The notes: generated from the sequence alone by a model not told the origin. Shown: positions 48,506-57,605, counted from the stretch's first letter. The stretch: DNA of 64,000 nt from BOG-908 sp963751795 (GCA_963751795.1 CAVVVI010000002.1:620001-684000), one strand, 5' to 3'. Program-made: numbers and translations.

Positions 48506-50997
48506 TGCTGGCCTGGCGCCTGGCGCTGCGCGACCTGCGCGGCGGGTTGCGCGGCATGCGGGTGGTGCTCGCCTGCCTGGCGCTGGGCGTGGCCGCCATC
48601 GCCGCCGTGGGCAGCCTGCGCGCTGCCCTGGATCGCGGGCTCGCGCATGACGGGGCTGTCCTGCTGGGCGGCGATATCTCCATCGACAGCGGCGCCGAGC
48701 CCCTGCCCGCCGCGCTGCGCGCCTGGCTGGAGGCGCGCGGCGGCCGCGTGAGCGCGGTGGTGCTGCTGCGCACCCTGGCCGTAGCACCCTCCGGCGAGCG
48801 CGTACTGGTGCAGCTGAAGGCCGTGGACCCGGCCTACCCGCTGCTCGGCACCCCCGTGCTGGACCCGGCGCTGCCGCTGGCAAGCGCGCTGGATGGCGGC
48901 GTGGTGGCCGATCCGCTGGTGCTGCAACGGCTGCGGCTGCATGCCGGCGACCGGCTGCGGCTCGGCAATGCCAGCCTCGTGCTGCGCGCCGCGCTGGTCA
49001 GCGAGCCGGACCATGCCGCCGGCTTCACCGTGCTGGGGCCGCAGGTGATGATCGCCGCCGCCAGCCTGCCGGCCACCGGTCTGATCCAGCCCGGCTCGCT
49101 GCTGACTTACGATTGGCGGGTGCGCCTGCCTGCCGGCGCCGATCCCTCAGCCGCCATCGCTGCCCTGCGCCGCGCCTTTCCCGCCACCGGCTGGCGCATC
49201 CGCGATGCCAGCCAGGCGGCCGAGGGCCTGGGCCAGGCCATCCGCCAGACCAGCCTGTTCCTGGTGCTGGTCGGGCTCAGCGCGCTGCTGGTGGGCGGCA
49301 TCGGTGTGGCGATCGGCGTGCGCGCCTGGCTGGATGGGCGGGCACGCACCATCGCCACGCTGCGCTGCCTGGGCGCCCCGGCACGCCTGGTGGCTGCGAT
49401 GTTCGGCCTGCAGGTCGGCCTGCTGTGCGGCGCCGGCATCCTCATCGGCGTGGCGGTGGGCGCAGCACTGCCGGCGGGCGCCATCGCGCTGCTGGGCGAT
49501 CGGTTGCCGTTGCCGGCCGAGGCTGGGCTGTATCCCGGGCCGCTGCTGCTGGCAGCCTTATACGGCGCGCTGACGGCAGCGGCCTTCGCCCTATGGCCGC
49601 TGGGGCGCGCCGCCCGCATCCCCGGCGCGGCGCTGTTCAGGGAGGCGGTGCTGCCGACCGGCCGGGCGAGCCGCGGCGTGCTGGCCGCCAACGCCGTGCT
49701 GGCGCTGGCGCTGGCCGCGCTGATCGTGGGTGCGGCAGCAGACCGGCGCTTCGCGCTGTGGTTCTGCGCCAGCGCGGCGCTCACGCTGGCGGCGTTCCGG
49801 GCCGGGGCGTGGCTGGTGATGCGGGCGGCGCGCGCCCTGCCGGCGCAGCGCCCGGCCTGGCTGCGGCTCGGCTTGGCGAACCTGCACCGGCCGGGTGCCG
49901 CCACGCCGCTGCTGCTGACCGCGCTGGGGCTGGGGCTGACCACGCTGGCCACGGTGGCGCTGATCGAGGGCAACATCGAAGGCCAGTTCGCCGGCGCGCT
50001 GCCCGCTGCGGCACCCAGCTTTTTCTTCATCGACATCCAGAACGACCAGCTCGACCGCTTCCGCAGCATCGTAGCCGCGCGGCCCGGCGCCAGCGACCTG
50101 CGCATCGTGCCCAGCCTGCGCGCCCGCATCGTCGCCCTGCGCGGCGTGCCGGTGGACCAGGCGCATGTGGCGCCCGGCGCGCAATGGGCGCTGCGCGGCG
50201 ACCGTGGGCTCACCTATGCCGCCGGCGTGCCAGACGGCTCGCGCGTGACGGCGGGCGCCTGGTGGCCGGCCGGCTATGCGGGGCCGCCGCTCGTCTCGCT
50301 GGACGAAGGGCTGGCGCATGGCTGGGGGCTGGGCGTGGGCGACATGCTGCGAGTGAACGTGCTGGGGCGCGACATCGATTTTCGCGTGGCCAATCTGCGC
50401 GCCATCGACTGGCGGGCGCTGACCATCAACTTCACCCTGGTCGCTGCCCCGGGGCTGCTGGAGCACGCGCCGCAAATGCATATCGCGACCCTGCGCGACC
50501 CGGCGGGCCAGGACGCCGCCTTGCTGGCCGCGGTGACCGACGCGCTGCCCAACGTGACCGGCATCCGGGTGGCCGACTTGCTCGAGCGGATCGCGGCGCT
50601 GGTCGGCAAGCTGGCCGGCGCGTTGCAGGCGGCCGGCAGCGTCACGCTCGCCTCGGGCGCGCTGGTGCTGGGCGGCGCGGTGGCGGCCGGGCAGCGGCGG
50701 CGCATCGCCGACGCGGTGGTGCTGCGCACGCTGGGCGCCACGCGCGGCCAGATCCGCGCCGCCTGGCTGATGGAGTTCGGCGCCGTGGGTGCTGCCGCCG
50801 GCCTGCTGGCGGCCGGGCTGGGCACGCTGGCGAGCTGGGCCGTCACGCGCTTCCTGCTGCAGGCGCCGTGGCTGTTCCTGCCGGGCACGCTGGCACTGAC
50901 CGTGGGCGGCTGCGTGGCCGCGATGCTGGTGCTGGGTTACGCCGGCACCTACGCGGCGCTGCGGGTGCGGCCGGCCGGGCTGCTGCGCAACCAGTAG
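48502..50997 (+). CDS. ybbP: ABC transporter permease (YbbP-like)
   Basis: An 831-residue inner-membrane permease with the FtsX/MacB architecture duplicated: one N-terminal membrane segment (about residues 20-40), a large periplasmic domain, membrane segments at about 250-380 (first FtsX domain) and 390-450, a second periplasmic region, and a final FtsX domain (about 705-825). YbbP with YbbA is thought to move lipids or release substrates at the inner membrane, and co-occurrence with a TesA-like esterase is the known pattern. The transported compound is not established. Confidence 0.88.
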   Translation: MMLAWRLALRDLRGGLRGMRVVLACLALGVAAIAAVGSLRAALDRGLAHDGAVLLGGDISIDSGAEPLPAALRAWLEARGGRVSAVVLLRTLAVAPSGERVLVQLKAVDPAYPLLGTPVLDPALPLASALDGGVVADPLVLQRLRLHAGDRLRLGNASLVLRAALVSEPDHAAGFTVLGPQVMIAAASLPATGLIQPGSLLTYDWRVRLPAGADPSAAIAALRRAFPATGWRIRDASQAAEGLGQAIRQTSLFLVLVGLSALLVGGIGVAIGVRAWLDGRARTIATLRCLGAPARLVAAMFGLQVGLLCGAGILIGVAVGAALPAGAIALLGDRLPLPAEAGLYPGPLLLAALYGALTAAAFALWPLGRAARIPGAALFREAVLPTGRASRGVLAANAVLALALAALIVGAAADRRFALWFCASAALTLAAFRAGAWLVMRAARALPAQRPAWLRLGLANLHRPGAATPLLLTALGLGLTTLATVALIEGNIEGQFAGALPAAAPSFFFIDIQNDQLDRFRSIVAARPGASDLRIVPSLRARIVALRGVPVDQAHVAPGAQWALRGDRGLTYAAGVPDGSRVTAGAWWPAGYAGPPLVSLDEGLAHGWGLGVGDMLRVNVLGRDIDFRVANLRAIDWRALTINFTLVAAPGLLEHAPQMHIATLRDPAGQDAALLAAVTDALPNVTGIRVADLLERIAALVGKLAGALQAAGSVTLASGALVLGGAVAAGQRRRIADAVVLRTLGATRGQIRAAWLMEFGAVGAAAGLLAAGLGTLASWAVTRFLLQAPWLFLPGTLALTVGGCVAAMLVLGYAGTYAALRVRPAGLLRNQ

Positions 50998-51128
50998 CCG
51001 GGCCGGGTGTTCGCCCGCCAAAACGACGCCCGGCATGGTGGCCGGCGATACTGCAACAATTCGATGCTTCTTTTTGCCCGCAGGCAGGCCATTCTCCCGC
51101 CCAACCCCACAGTGCAGGCCGTTGCCGG

Positions 51129-51956
51129 ATGCGTCTGACCGCCATTGCCGTGATCCTCTGCCTTGCCGGCGCCGGCGCCCGCGCCGAGCCGGCCTTGCGC
51201 GCCGGCGTGCTGCAGGATGCCGTGCCCTATGTGGTGCCGGACGGGCATGGCGGGCTGACCGGCTTTTCCGTCGAGCTGTTCCGGCTGATCGCCGCGCGCC
51301 TGCGCCGGCCCATCGCCTTCGTCACCGTCGCCAGCCCGGCCGATCTGGCCGAGGGGCTGGCGCACCAGGCCTTCGACGTGCTGCCCGGCCCGATCGCCGC
51401 CACGCCGGACAATGCCGGCACCATGCTGCTGCTGCAGGGTTATGCCTGGTCCGAATACCAGTTCGGCGTGCGGGCCGGCGACCATCTGGCCGCGCTGGCG
51501 GAGTTGCGCGGCCGCCGGCTGGCCGTGCGGGCCGGCAGCCCCTATGCCGAGTGGGCCGCGCGCAACGCCCAGCGCTACGGCTTCAGCGTGGTGCCCGAGA
51601 TCAGCGGCGCTGCCGCCGCGCAGGCCGTGCTGGACCGCCAGGCGGACGCCAGCTTGAGCGGCAGCCCGTTGCAGGGTTATGCCGCCGCGCAGAACGCGAA
51701 CTTCATGCCCGCGCTGTCGTTGCCCGAGACCCGGACGCATCAGAGCGCGGCCGTGCGGCGCTCGCACGCCGAACTGCGCGACGAGATGGAGGACGCCCTA
51801 CGGTGCTTGAAGATGGACGGCACGGTGGCGCGCCTGTCGAAGCAGTGGTTCGCACGCGATCCGCAGGACGAGGATCTGGAGAACCTGGTGGTGCCCGGCT
51901 ACGGCGTGCCAGGGCTGGCCGGGTATGACCCGAAGCCGCACAAGGCGCGCTGCTGA
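51129..51956 (+). CDS. Periplasmic solute-binding protein (SBP family 3)
   Basis: A 275-residue exported protein (signal peptide about residues 1-19) with the fold of amino-acid-type periplasmic binding proteins: GLTGFSVELFRLIAARL (about 37-53), DVLPGPIAAT (about 86-95), LRGRRLAVRAGS (about 129-140) and a C-terminal helix RLSKQWF. No permease or ATPase is adjacent, so it may be a sensor or an orphan binding component. Its end overlaps the following lipoprotein gene by 32 bp. Confidence 0.8.
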   Translation: MRLTAIAVILCLAGAGARAEPALRAGVLQDAVPYVVPDGHGGLTGFSVELFRLIAARLRRPIAFVTVASPADLAEGLAHQAFDVLPGPIAATPDNAGTMLLLQGYAWSEYQFGVRAGDHLAALAELRGRRLAVRAGSPYAEWAARNAQRYGFSVVPEISGAAAAQAVLDRQADASLSGSPLQGYAAAQNANFMPALSLPETRTHQSAAVRRSHAELRDEMEDALRCLKMDGTVARLSKQWFARDPQDEDLENLVVPGYGVPGLAGYDPKPHKARC

Positions 51957-52788
51957 GGCAGGCCTCGCCTGCCTTTTGCTGGGCGCCTGCGCCACCCAGC
52001 CCCGCCCGAAGGCCGGCGCCACCACGCCCGTCGTGCAGTTCCCCAAAAGCCACGGGGCGATGGTCATCGACGGCCACGTGCCGCCCTTCGCCAGCAATGC
52101 GTGGGAGCCGTTCGGTCGCGCCGATGCGGTGGCGATCGCGCTGCGGGAATGGCGCCTGTTCGGCCAGCCGGTCGATGACGATCCGCCCGACACCCGGCCG
52201 ATCCCGCCGCCCGAGCAGAAACCCGAGCGCGAGCCCGGCCTGTGGCAGCGCGTGGGCGAATATTGGTGGATTGGCCAGGCGCCCGGCGAGCGCGAGGCGG
52301 CCTGGACCGGCATGCACGATGCCGACGGCACCGTGTTCGAAGCCCGGCGCGATGCCGAGTTCGCCTGGTCGGCCGCCTTCATCTCCTACGTGATGCGCGT
52401 GGCCGGCGCCGGTGGCGACTTTCCGTACTCGCCCAACCACGCGACCTACATCAACGCCGCCGCCTCGGGTGCCACCAGCGTGCTGAAAGCCTATGCGCCG
52501 CAGGCGCTGGCGCCGGCGCTGGGCGACGTGATCTGCATGGGTCGCGGGCGCTCGGCCGGGTTGCGCTTTGCCGACCTGCCGACGGCGGCCTCGTTCCCCG
52601 CGCATTGCGACATCGTGGTGGCGGCAGCCCCCGGGCAGCTCAGCGTGGTGGGCGGCAACGTGGACGATGCGGTGACCATGAAGCACGTGCCGGTATCGGC
52701 CACCGGGCTGCTGGCCGGGCCGGACGGCGCCATCCTGGATAGCCGCTACCCTTGGCTGACGGTGCTGCGGGTCAACTACGCGCGCTAG
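51925..52788 (+). CDS. DUF2272 lipoprotein
   Basis: A 287-residue lipoprotein (lipobox LGAC, Cys22) with a DUF2272 domain: FAWSAAFISYVMRVAGA (about residues 147-163) followed by FPYSPNHATYIN. The domain is amidase/NlpC-like in flavour (conserved Cys-less Trp-Ser-Ala and His), but its activity is unknown to me. The ATG at 51925 overlaps the previous gene by 32 bp; it gives a complete lipoprotein signal, so I keep it. Confidence 0.8.
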   Translation: MTRSRTRRAAEAGLACLLLGACATQPRPKAGATTPVVQFPKSHGAMVIDGHVPPFASNAWEPFGRADAVAIALREWRLFGQPVDDDPPDTRPIPPPEQKPEREPGLWQRVGEYWWIGQAPGEREAAWTGMHDADGTVFEARRDAEFAWSAAFISYVMRVAGAGGDFPYSPNHATYINAAASGATSVLKAYAPQALAPALGDVICMGRGRSAGLRFADLPTAASFPAHCDIVVAAAPGQLSVVGGNVDDAVTMKHVPVSATGLLAGPDGAILDSRYPWLTVLRVNYAR

Positions 52789-52807
52789 CCCTCGGGCCCC
52801 GCCGCGG

Positions 52808-53209
52808 CTACGGGGTCCAGGGCAGGCCGCGCGCTTTCCAGCCATTCACGGCGCCGCGCTGGCCGCGTCCGTCGGGCGCGCCCTCGAATCCCTCGGCGAC
52901 GTTGAAACAGGCCGCATAGCCGAGCGCCTCGGCTTCCAAAGCCGCCGACTCGCTGCGCACGCCGCTGCGGCACAAAAAATACAGGCTGTGGCCGGGCTGC
53001 AACCCGGCCTGGCTCAGCTGGCTCGCGAAATCCGGGTTGATGCTGCCGGTGGGGAACTGCCAGCTGACCAGCACGGCCCGCTTGCCGGCCGCCGCCAGGT
53101 CCGGCAGCCCCACACGCTGCCATTCGGCATCGGTGCGAACATCGACGAGCTGGGCGTTGGGGTCGGCCAGCAAAGCCTCCCAGGCCTCGCGCGGTGTCAC
53201 GTGCTCCAT
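52808..53209 (-). CDS. Rhodanese-like sulfurtransferase
   Basis: A 133-residue single-domain rhodanese. N-terminal VTPREAWEALLADPNAQLVDVRT, then a catalytic loop LCRSGVRS with active Cys80, and the C-terminal VAEGFEGAPDGRGQRG shared with small alphaproteobacterial rhodaneses. Probably moves sulfane sulfur in the cytosol. Divergent from the ethylene-binding-domain kinase with a 220-bp gap before the first mini-ORF; otherwise monocistronic. Confidence 0.88.
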   Translation of the reverse strand: MEHVTPREAWEALLADPNAQLVDVRTDAEWQRVGLPDLAAAGKRAVLVSWQFPTGSINPDFASQLSQAGLQPGHSLYFLCRSGVRSESAALEAEALGYAACFNVAEGFEGAPDGRGQRGAVNGWKARGLPWTP

Positions 53210-53429
53210 CGTCTGCTGCCTTGTCGGTCTGTGGGGAGAGATGCCCCCACGGTCAGCGGCACGCAACCGACTGTCCGCGTGCAATCGCTTGCCGCGTGCA
53301 ACCCGATCGCGCGATAAAACCTGCCGCGGCCGGCATGGTCATAGACTGGCCACGATCTTTTGCGATATCCAGGCTTAATCGTTGCCTCTTCCACTCAACC
53401 TCTGGTTCCTCCAGCCTAAGGTAGCAACC

Positions 53430-53467
53430 ATGCCCAACGGGCCTGCATGACTGGCTGCCGATCGTGA
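53430..53467 (+). promoter_or_regulatory. Overlapping mini-ORF chain before the kinase start
   Basis: Two six-codon reading frames lead into the kinase gene: ATG at 53430 (peptide MPNGPA, stop 53448-53450) overlaps an ATG at 53447 (peptide MTGCRS, stop 53465-53467), which overlaps the kinase GTG at 53464. AAGG lies 8 nt before the first ATG, whereas the GTG itself has no ribosome binding site. Coupled reinitiation is a plausible reading. Confidence 0.45.
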
Positions 53468-55062
53468 GTGGCGGGTTCGACCTGTCGCGCTTTACGCCCC
53501 ACGGCTTCTGCCTCGCCTGGCAGCCCGGCCTGATCTGGCTGCAGGCGGGATCGGACATCCTGATCGCCGCGGCCTATTTCTCCATTCCGGCCACACTGCT
53601 GATCTTCCTGCGGCGGCGGCGCGACCTCGCGTTCAAGCCGGTATTCGCCTTGTTCGCGGCCTTCATCCTGGCCTGCGGCACCACCCATGTGATGGGCACC
53701 ATCACGCTGTGGGCGCCGTATTATTGGCTCGACGGTGCGATCAAGGCGCTGACGGCCGCGCTGTCGGTGGCCACCGCGATCGCGCTGTGGCCGCTGATCC
53801 CCAAGGCGCTGGCGCTGCCCTCGCCCGATGCGCTGCGCGAGGCCAATGCCGCGCTGGCCCATGAGGTGCGCGTAGGCGCCGAGACGGCCGCCCGCCTGCA
53901 GGTGAGCGAGGCGCGGCACCAGGCGCAATACAGCCGCACGCCGGCCGCGCTGCATGCGGTCGATTCGCACGGCATGCTGGTCGATGTCAGCGACCGCTGG
54001 CTGGACCTGATCGGCTACGAGCGCCACGAGGTGATCGGGCAGCCTATCACCCGATTCTACACGCCCGACACCGCGCAGTCCGCCATGGATCACCTCGCGG
54101 CATTGAGTGCCGGCAGCTTCCTGTTGCAGGCCGAACGGCGGATGCAGTGCCGCGACGGGCGGGTGCGCGACGTGGAGCTGGTGCTGGAGGTGGAGCGCGA
54201 CAGCGGCGGCAGGCTGGACCGCGTGCTGGCCGCCGTCACCGACGTCAGCGCACGCAAGGAGGCGCAGGCGGCGCTACAGGCGGCCGAGGAGCGGCTGCGC
54301 CACGCCCAGAAGATGGAGGCGGTGGGTCAGCTGACCGGCGGCATTGCGCATGATTTCAACAATCTGCTGACCACCATCATGGGCAGCCTCGAATTGCTGC
54401 AGCACCGCGCGGCGCTGGACGAGCGGGGCGCGCGGCTCGCGGGCAACGCGCTGGACGGCGCGCGCCGGGCGGCGCGGCTGGTCAGCCAGCTCCTCTCCTT
54501 CTCGCGCAAGCAGATGCTGGCGCCCGAAAGCCTCGACGTGGGCGAGGTTGCCCACGGCATCCACGAGCTGCTGGACCGCACGCTGGGCGACACCATCCGC
54601 CTGGAGATCCGCCGCGAGGAGGGCCAGTGGCGCGCGATGGCCGACCGCAACCAGATCGAGTCGGCCTTGCTCAACCTGGTCATCAACGCGCGCGACGCCA
54701 TCGAGGGCGACGGGTTGGTGACGATCGAGATCGCCAACCGCACGTTGACCCGCGCCGCCCTGGCGAGCGGCTACTTGTATGACGCGCCGGATCCGCCGCG
54801 GGCCGGCGACTACGTGGCGATCTCGGTGGCCGATAACGGGGCCGGCATGACGGCGCAGGTGCGCGACCGGGCGTTCGAGCCGTTCTTTACCACCAAGCCG
54901 CAGGGTGCCGGCACCGGGCTCGGGCTCTCACAGCTCTACGGCTTCGTCAGCCAGTCGGGCGGCGCGGTGATGATGCAGAGCGCGGTGGGCAAGGGCACCC
55001 GTGTGGAGCTGCTGCTGCCGCGCGGCGCCGACGTGGCCGTGGCGCTGGCCAAGGTATCGTAG
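53464..55062 (+). CDS. Ethylene-receptor-like histidine kinase (EBD-PAS-HisKA-HATPase)
   Basis: A 532-residue membrane kinase. Residues 24-117 contain three hydrophobic helices that align with the ethylene-binding domain of plant ETR1 and cyanobacterial homologues: Asp31, Tyr38, Ile41, Pro42, Ile68, Cys71 and His75 match ETR1 Asp25, Tyr32, Ile35, Pro36, Ile62, Cys65 and His69, all at +6. Motifs are AAYFSIP and LACGTTH. A PAS domain follows (about 150-265), then HisKA (GGIAHDFNN, His296), N-box NLVINARDAI, G1 DNGAGM and G2 GTGLGLSQLYGF. No GAF domain or receiver is present and no response regulator is adjacent. In ETR1 the Cys/His pair binds Cu(I), which binds ethylene. Confidence 0.9.
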   Translation: MSGGFDLSRFTPHGFCLAWQPGLIWLQAGSDILIAAAYFSIPATLLIFLRRRRDLAFKPVFALFAAFILACGTTHVMGTITLWAPYYWLDGAIKALTAALSVATAIALWPLIPKALALPSPDALREANAALAHEVRVGAETAARLQVSEARHQAQYSRTPAALHAVDSHGMLVDVSDRWLDLIGYERHEVIGQPITRFYTPDTAQSAMDHLAALSAGSFLLQAERRMQCRDGRVRDVELVLEVERDSGGRLDRVLAAVTDVSARKEAQAALQAAEERLRHAQKMEAVGQLTGGIAHDFNNLLTTIMGSLELLQHRAALDERGARLAGNALDGARRAARLVSQLLSFSRKQMLAPESLDVGEVAHGIHELLDRTLGDTIRLEIRREEGQWRAMADRNQIESALLNLVINARDAIEGDGLVTIEIANRTLTRAALASGYLYDAPDPPRAGDYVAISVADNGAGMTAQVRDRAFEPFFTTKPQGAGTGLGLSQLYGFVSQSGGAVMMQSAVGKGTRVELLLPRGADVAVALAKVS

Positions 55063-55093
55063 GCCCCGCGCGGTCGGCCGCCTGAAGCTGGCA

Positions 55094-56299
55094 TTACCGG
55101 GCCGGCCGGGTTTCCGGCATGGCGAGTGCCAGGCCTACGCCGAGTGCACCGGCGCCGGCCAAGGCGAGAAAGGCCGCGATCAGCGAGGCGTCGGCGATCC
55201 GGCCGCCGAACAATGTGCTGCAGGCGGCCGCGGCACCCACCGCCAGGCCCAGCACGCCCATGCACAGATTGAAGCGGCCGGCGGGCGCGGCGATGTCGGC
55301 GGCCACCAGCGGCATGATGACGCCGAAGGCGGCCCCGCTCACCCCATCGAGCAGCTGGACGCCGATCAGCTGCCAGGCCGGGAAGGTTTGGCCGGCGGCG
55401 ATCAGCGCCAGCAGCAGCGCGCGGACCGGGAGCGCCAGCATGCCGGCGGCCAGCACCGGCCGGCGGCCCCAATGCTCGGCGGCGCGCCCGGCGGCCGGCG
55501 ACAGCAGGGCCACCACGATCTGCGGCCCGACGATGCAGGCGCCTATGACGAGCGAGGCGCCGTTGCCCAGCCGCGCCGTGGCAGCGCTGGCGGCCAGCGG
55601 CAGCATCGCGGCGTTGGCCAGATGGAACGCCGCGCAGGCCAGGCCGAACCACAGCAGCCGGGGATCGGCCAGCAGCCGCGCCAGTCCGGCCAGCGGCGAG
55701 CCGGCGGCGCGCGGCGGCGGCACTGCCGGGGTGGCGATCAGCCGGAGCATCCACAGCCCCGGCAGCGCCATGGCGGCGCCCAGCAGGAACACGGCACGTG
55801 CGCCGGCATAGGTGCCCACCAGCGCCATCAGCCCCGCCGCCGTGCCGTTGCCCACGCTGGCGAAGCGGGCGTTGCGGCCGAACCGGCTGCCGGCCGCCCC
55901 GCTGCCCGTGCCGGCGAGCCCCAGGCTGATCGCCGCAATCGCCGGACCCAGCATGCAGCTGGCGAAGGCATGGCTGATTTCGGCGGCGAGCACCGGCAGC
56001 AGGCTGGGCAGGAAGGCGAGCGTCAGCGCCCCGGCGATGATCGCCACGATGGCCGCGGCCGCCGCCCGCGTCTTGCGGGTGATGGCATCCACCAGCGCGC
56101 CGGCCGGCACCTGGGCCACCATGGTGGCGATGTAGCCCACGCTGAGCGCCAGGCCGATATCGCCCTGCGTCCATGCCTGCTGGGTCAGATAGACGGAGAC
56201 GAAGGGGCCGAAGGCGGTCTGCAGGTTCGCCGTAAAGAAGTTCAGCCAGTCGAGCCCGGCGCCGCTCCGCCGATCCGCCCCCGTCGCCGCGCCCGGCAT
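55094..56299 (-). CDS. MFS transporter
   Basis: A 401-residue major facilitator with about twelve membrane segments. Typical landmarks are FFTANLQTAFGPFVSVYL in TM1 and AGALVDAITRKTR in the loop between TM2 and TM3 (motif A). The second half has a motif-A-like AAGRAAEHWGRRP. It most resembles uncharacterised drug/metabolite MFS proteins of alphaproteobacteria. Convergent with the kinase gene at 31 bp. The start at 56299 is the first good ATG; alternative starts would extend into low-complexity sequence. Confidence 0.82.
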   Translation of the reverse strand: MPGAATGADRRSGAGLDWLNFFTANLQTAFGPFVSVYLTQQAWTQGDIGLALSVGYIATMVAQVPAGALVDAITRKTRAAAAAIVAIIAGALTLAFLPSLLPVLAAEISHAFASCMLGPAIAAISLGLAGTGSGAAGSRFGRNARFASVGNGTAAGLMALVGTYAGARAVFLLGAAMALPGLWMLRLIATPAVPPPRAAGSPLAGLARLLADPRLLWFGLACAAFHLANAAMLPLAASAATARLGNGASLVIGACIVGPQIVVALLSPAAGRAAEHWGRRPVLAAGMLALPVRALLLALIAAGQTFPAWQLIGVQLLDGVSGAAFGVIMPLVAADIAAPAGRFNLCMGVLGLAVGAAAACSTLFGGRIADASLIAAFLALAGAGALGVGLALAMPETRPAR

Positions 56300-56327
56300 G
56301 CCGGGGCCGACCGGGGCCGCGCCCACG

Positions 56328-56798
56328 CTAATGGCCCGCGGCCGCGTCCGGCTTGGCGAGCGTGCTGGGCGCGGGTGGCGGTTCGACCACCGTGGCCGGG
56401 CGATCCTGGTCGGTGTATTCGGGGGCCGCGGTGATCTGTTCGGAGGTGAGATCGAGCGTGATCGGGGCAGCTTGGCCGTCGGCGCGCACCGGGGGGAAAG
56501 CCAGGTCGGACCAGTTGACCGCGATGCGGCGCGTGCCCACGCCCAGGAAGCCGCCGCAATCGAGCACGGCGGCGCGCGGGTTGCTGCCGGCATCGACCAG
56601 AACATCGACCACGCGGCCCACGGCGCGGCCATCCGGCCCGAGCACGACGCGGCCCAGGATGCCGCGCGCCGCCACCTTGGCCACCGGTGCGGGCGGCGCG
56701 GCTGCGGGTGTGGCGGCCGGCGGCGCCGCTGCGGCGTGGCCGGCGCCCGGCGCGCCGGCAGCCAGCAGCATAACGAGGGTGAGGCGGCGCGCTGTCAT
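56328..56798 (-). CDS. Exported PRC-barrel domain protein
   Basis: A 156-residue protein with a signal peptide (about residues 1-22, AGHA), an Ala/Pro-rich segment, and a PRC-barrel domain (about 43-110: ILGRVVLGPDGRAVGRVVDVLVD, AVLDCGGFLGVGTRRIAV). PRC barrels usually occur in cytosolic photosynthetic reaction-centre H subunits and RimM, but exported versions exist in alphaproteobacteria. Ligand or partner unknown. Starts at the ATG at 56798; an in-frame GTG lies two codons earlier. Confidence 0.78.
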   Translation of the reverse strand: MTARRLTLVMLLAAGAPGAGHAAAAPPAATPAAAPPAPVAKVAARGILGRVVLGPDGRAVGRVVDVLVDAGSNPRAAVLDCGGFLGVGTRRIAVNWSDLAFPPVRADGQAAPITLDLTSEQITAAPEYTDQDRPATVVEPPPAPSTLAKPDAAAGH

Positions 56799-56870
56799 GG
56801 CCACTATCAGACACTATCCGCCCGGCGGTGGCGAGCAGCTTGCCCGCCCCGGGCCAACAGGAGCACGAGT

Positions 56871-57599
56871 ATGATCGACCCCGGGCGCGTGGCTTTGGTG
56901 ACGGGGGCCGCGCACGGCATCGGCGCCGCCATCACCGGCCGGCTGGCCGCCGAAGGCTGGCGCGTGGTGGCCGTGGACGCCGACGGGCCCGGCCTGCGCC
57001 AGCGCGCCGGCGCCTGGGGCGCGGCGGTGCGGGGCTGCATGGCCGACATCGCCGATCCGGACGCACCCGGCCGCGTGCTGGACAGCGTGGCGGCCGGGGA
57101 GGGCCGTCTCGATGGCCTGGTCAGCAACGCCGGCATCATGATCCGCAAGCCGATTGCCGCGCTGAGCCATGCCGAATGGTCGCGGGTGATCGCCACCAAT
57201 CTGACGGCCGCCTTCCTGCTGGTGCGCGCGGCCGAGGCGCTGCTGCGGGCTTCAGGGGGCGCGGTGGTCACCATCGCATCCACCCGCGCGCATATGTCCG
57301 AGCCGGATACCGAAGCCTACGCGGCCAGCAAGGGCGGCCTGGTGGCGCTGACCCATGCGCTCGCCGTCAGCCTGGGGCCGGCGGTGCGGGTGAACGCCGT
57401 CAGCCCGGGCTGGATCGACGTGGCCGGCGAGGCGCTGCGGCCGCAGGACCATGCGCAGCACCCCGCAGGCCGGGTAGGCCGGCCGGAGGACGTGGCCTCG
57501 CTGGTATCGTGGCTGCTGGCGCCCGAGCAGGGATTCGTCACCGGGGCCGAGTTCGTCATCGACGGCGGGATGACCCGCAAGATGATCTACGAGCCGTAA
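56871..57599 (+). CDS. Short-chain dehydrogenase/reductase
   Basis: A 242-residue classical SDR. Cofactor motif VTGAAHGIG (about residues 10-18), NAG motif VSNAGIMIRKP (about 84-94), catalytic Ser in TIASTRA, YAASKGG (Tyr/Lys, about 149-155), and the C-terminal FVTGAEFVIDGGMTRKMIY. The latter matches uncharacterised SDRs resembling glucose or acetoin dehydrogenases. Substrate unknown. AGGAG lies 8 nt before the ATG. Convergent to the RodZ-like gene with a 6-bp gap. Confidence 0.9.
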   Translation: MIDPGRVALVTGAAHGIGAAITGRLAAEGWRVVAVDADGPGLRQRAGAWGAAVRGCMADIADPDAPGRVLDSVAAGEGRLDGLVSNAGIMIRKPIAALSHAEWSRVIATNLTAAFLLVRAAEALLRASGGAVVTIASTRAHMSEPDTEAYAASKGGLVALTHALAVSLGPAVRVNAVSPGWIDVAGEALRPQDHAQHPAGRVGRPEDVASLVSWLLAPEQGFVTGAEFVIDGGMTRKMIYEP

Positions 57600-57605
57600 C
57601 GCGCG

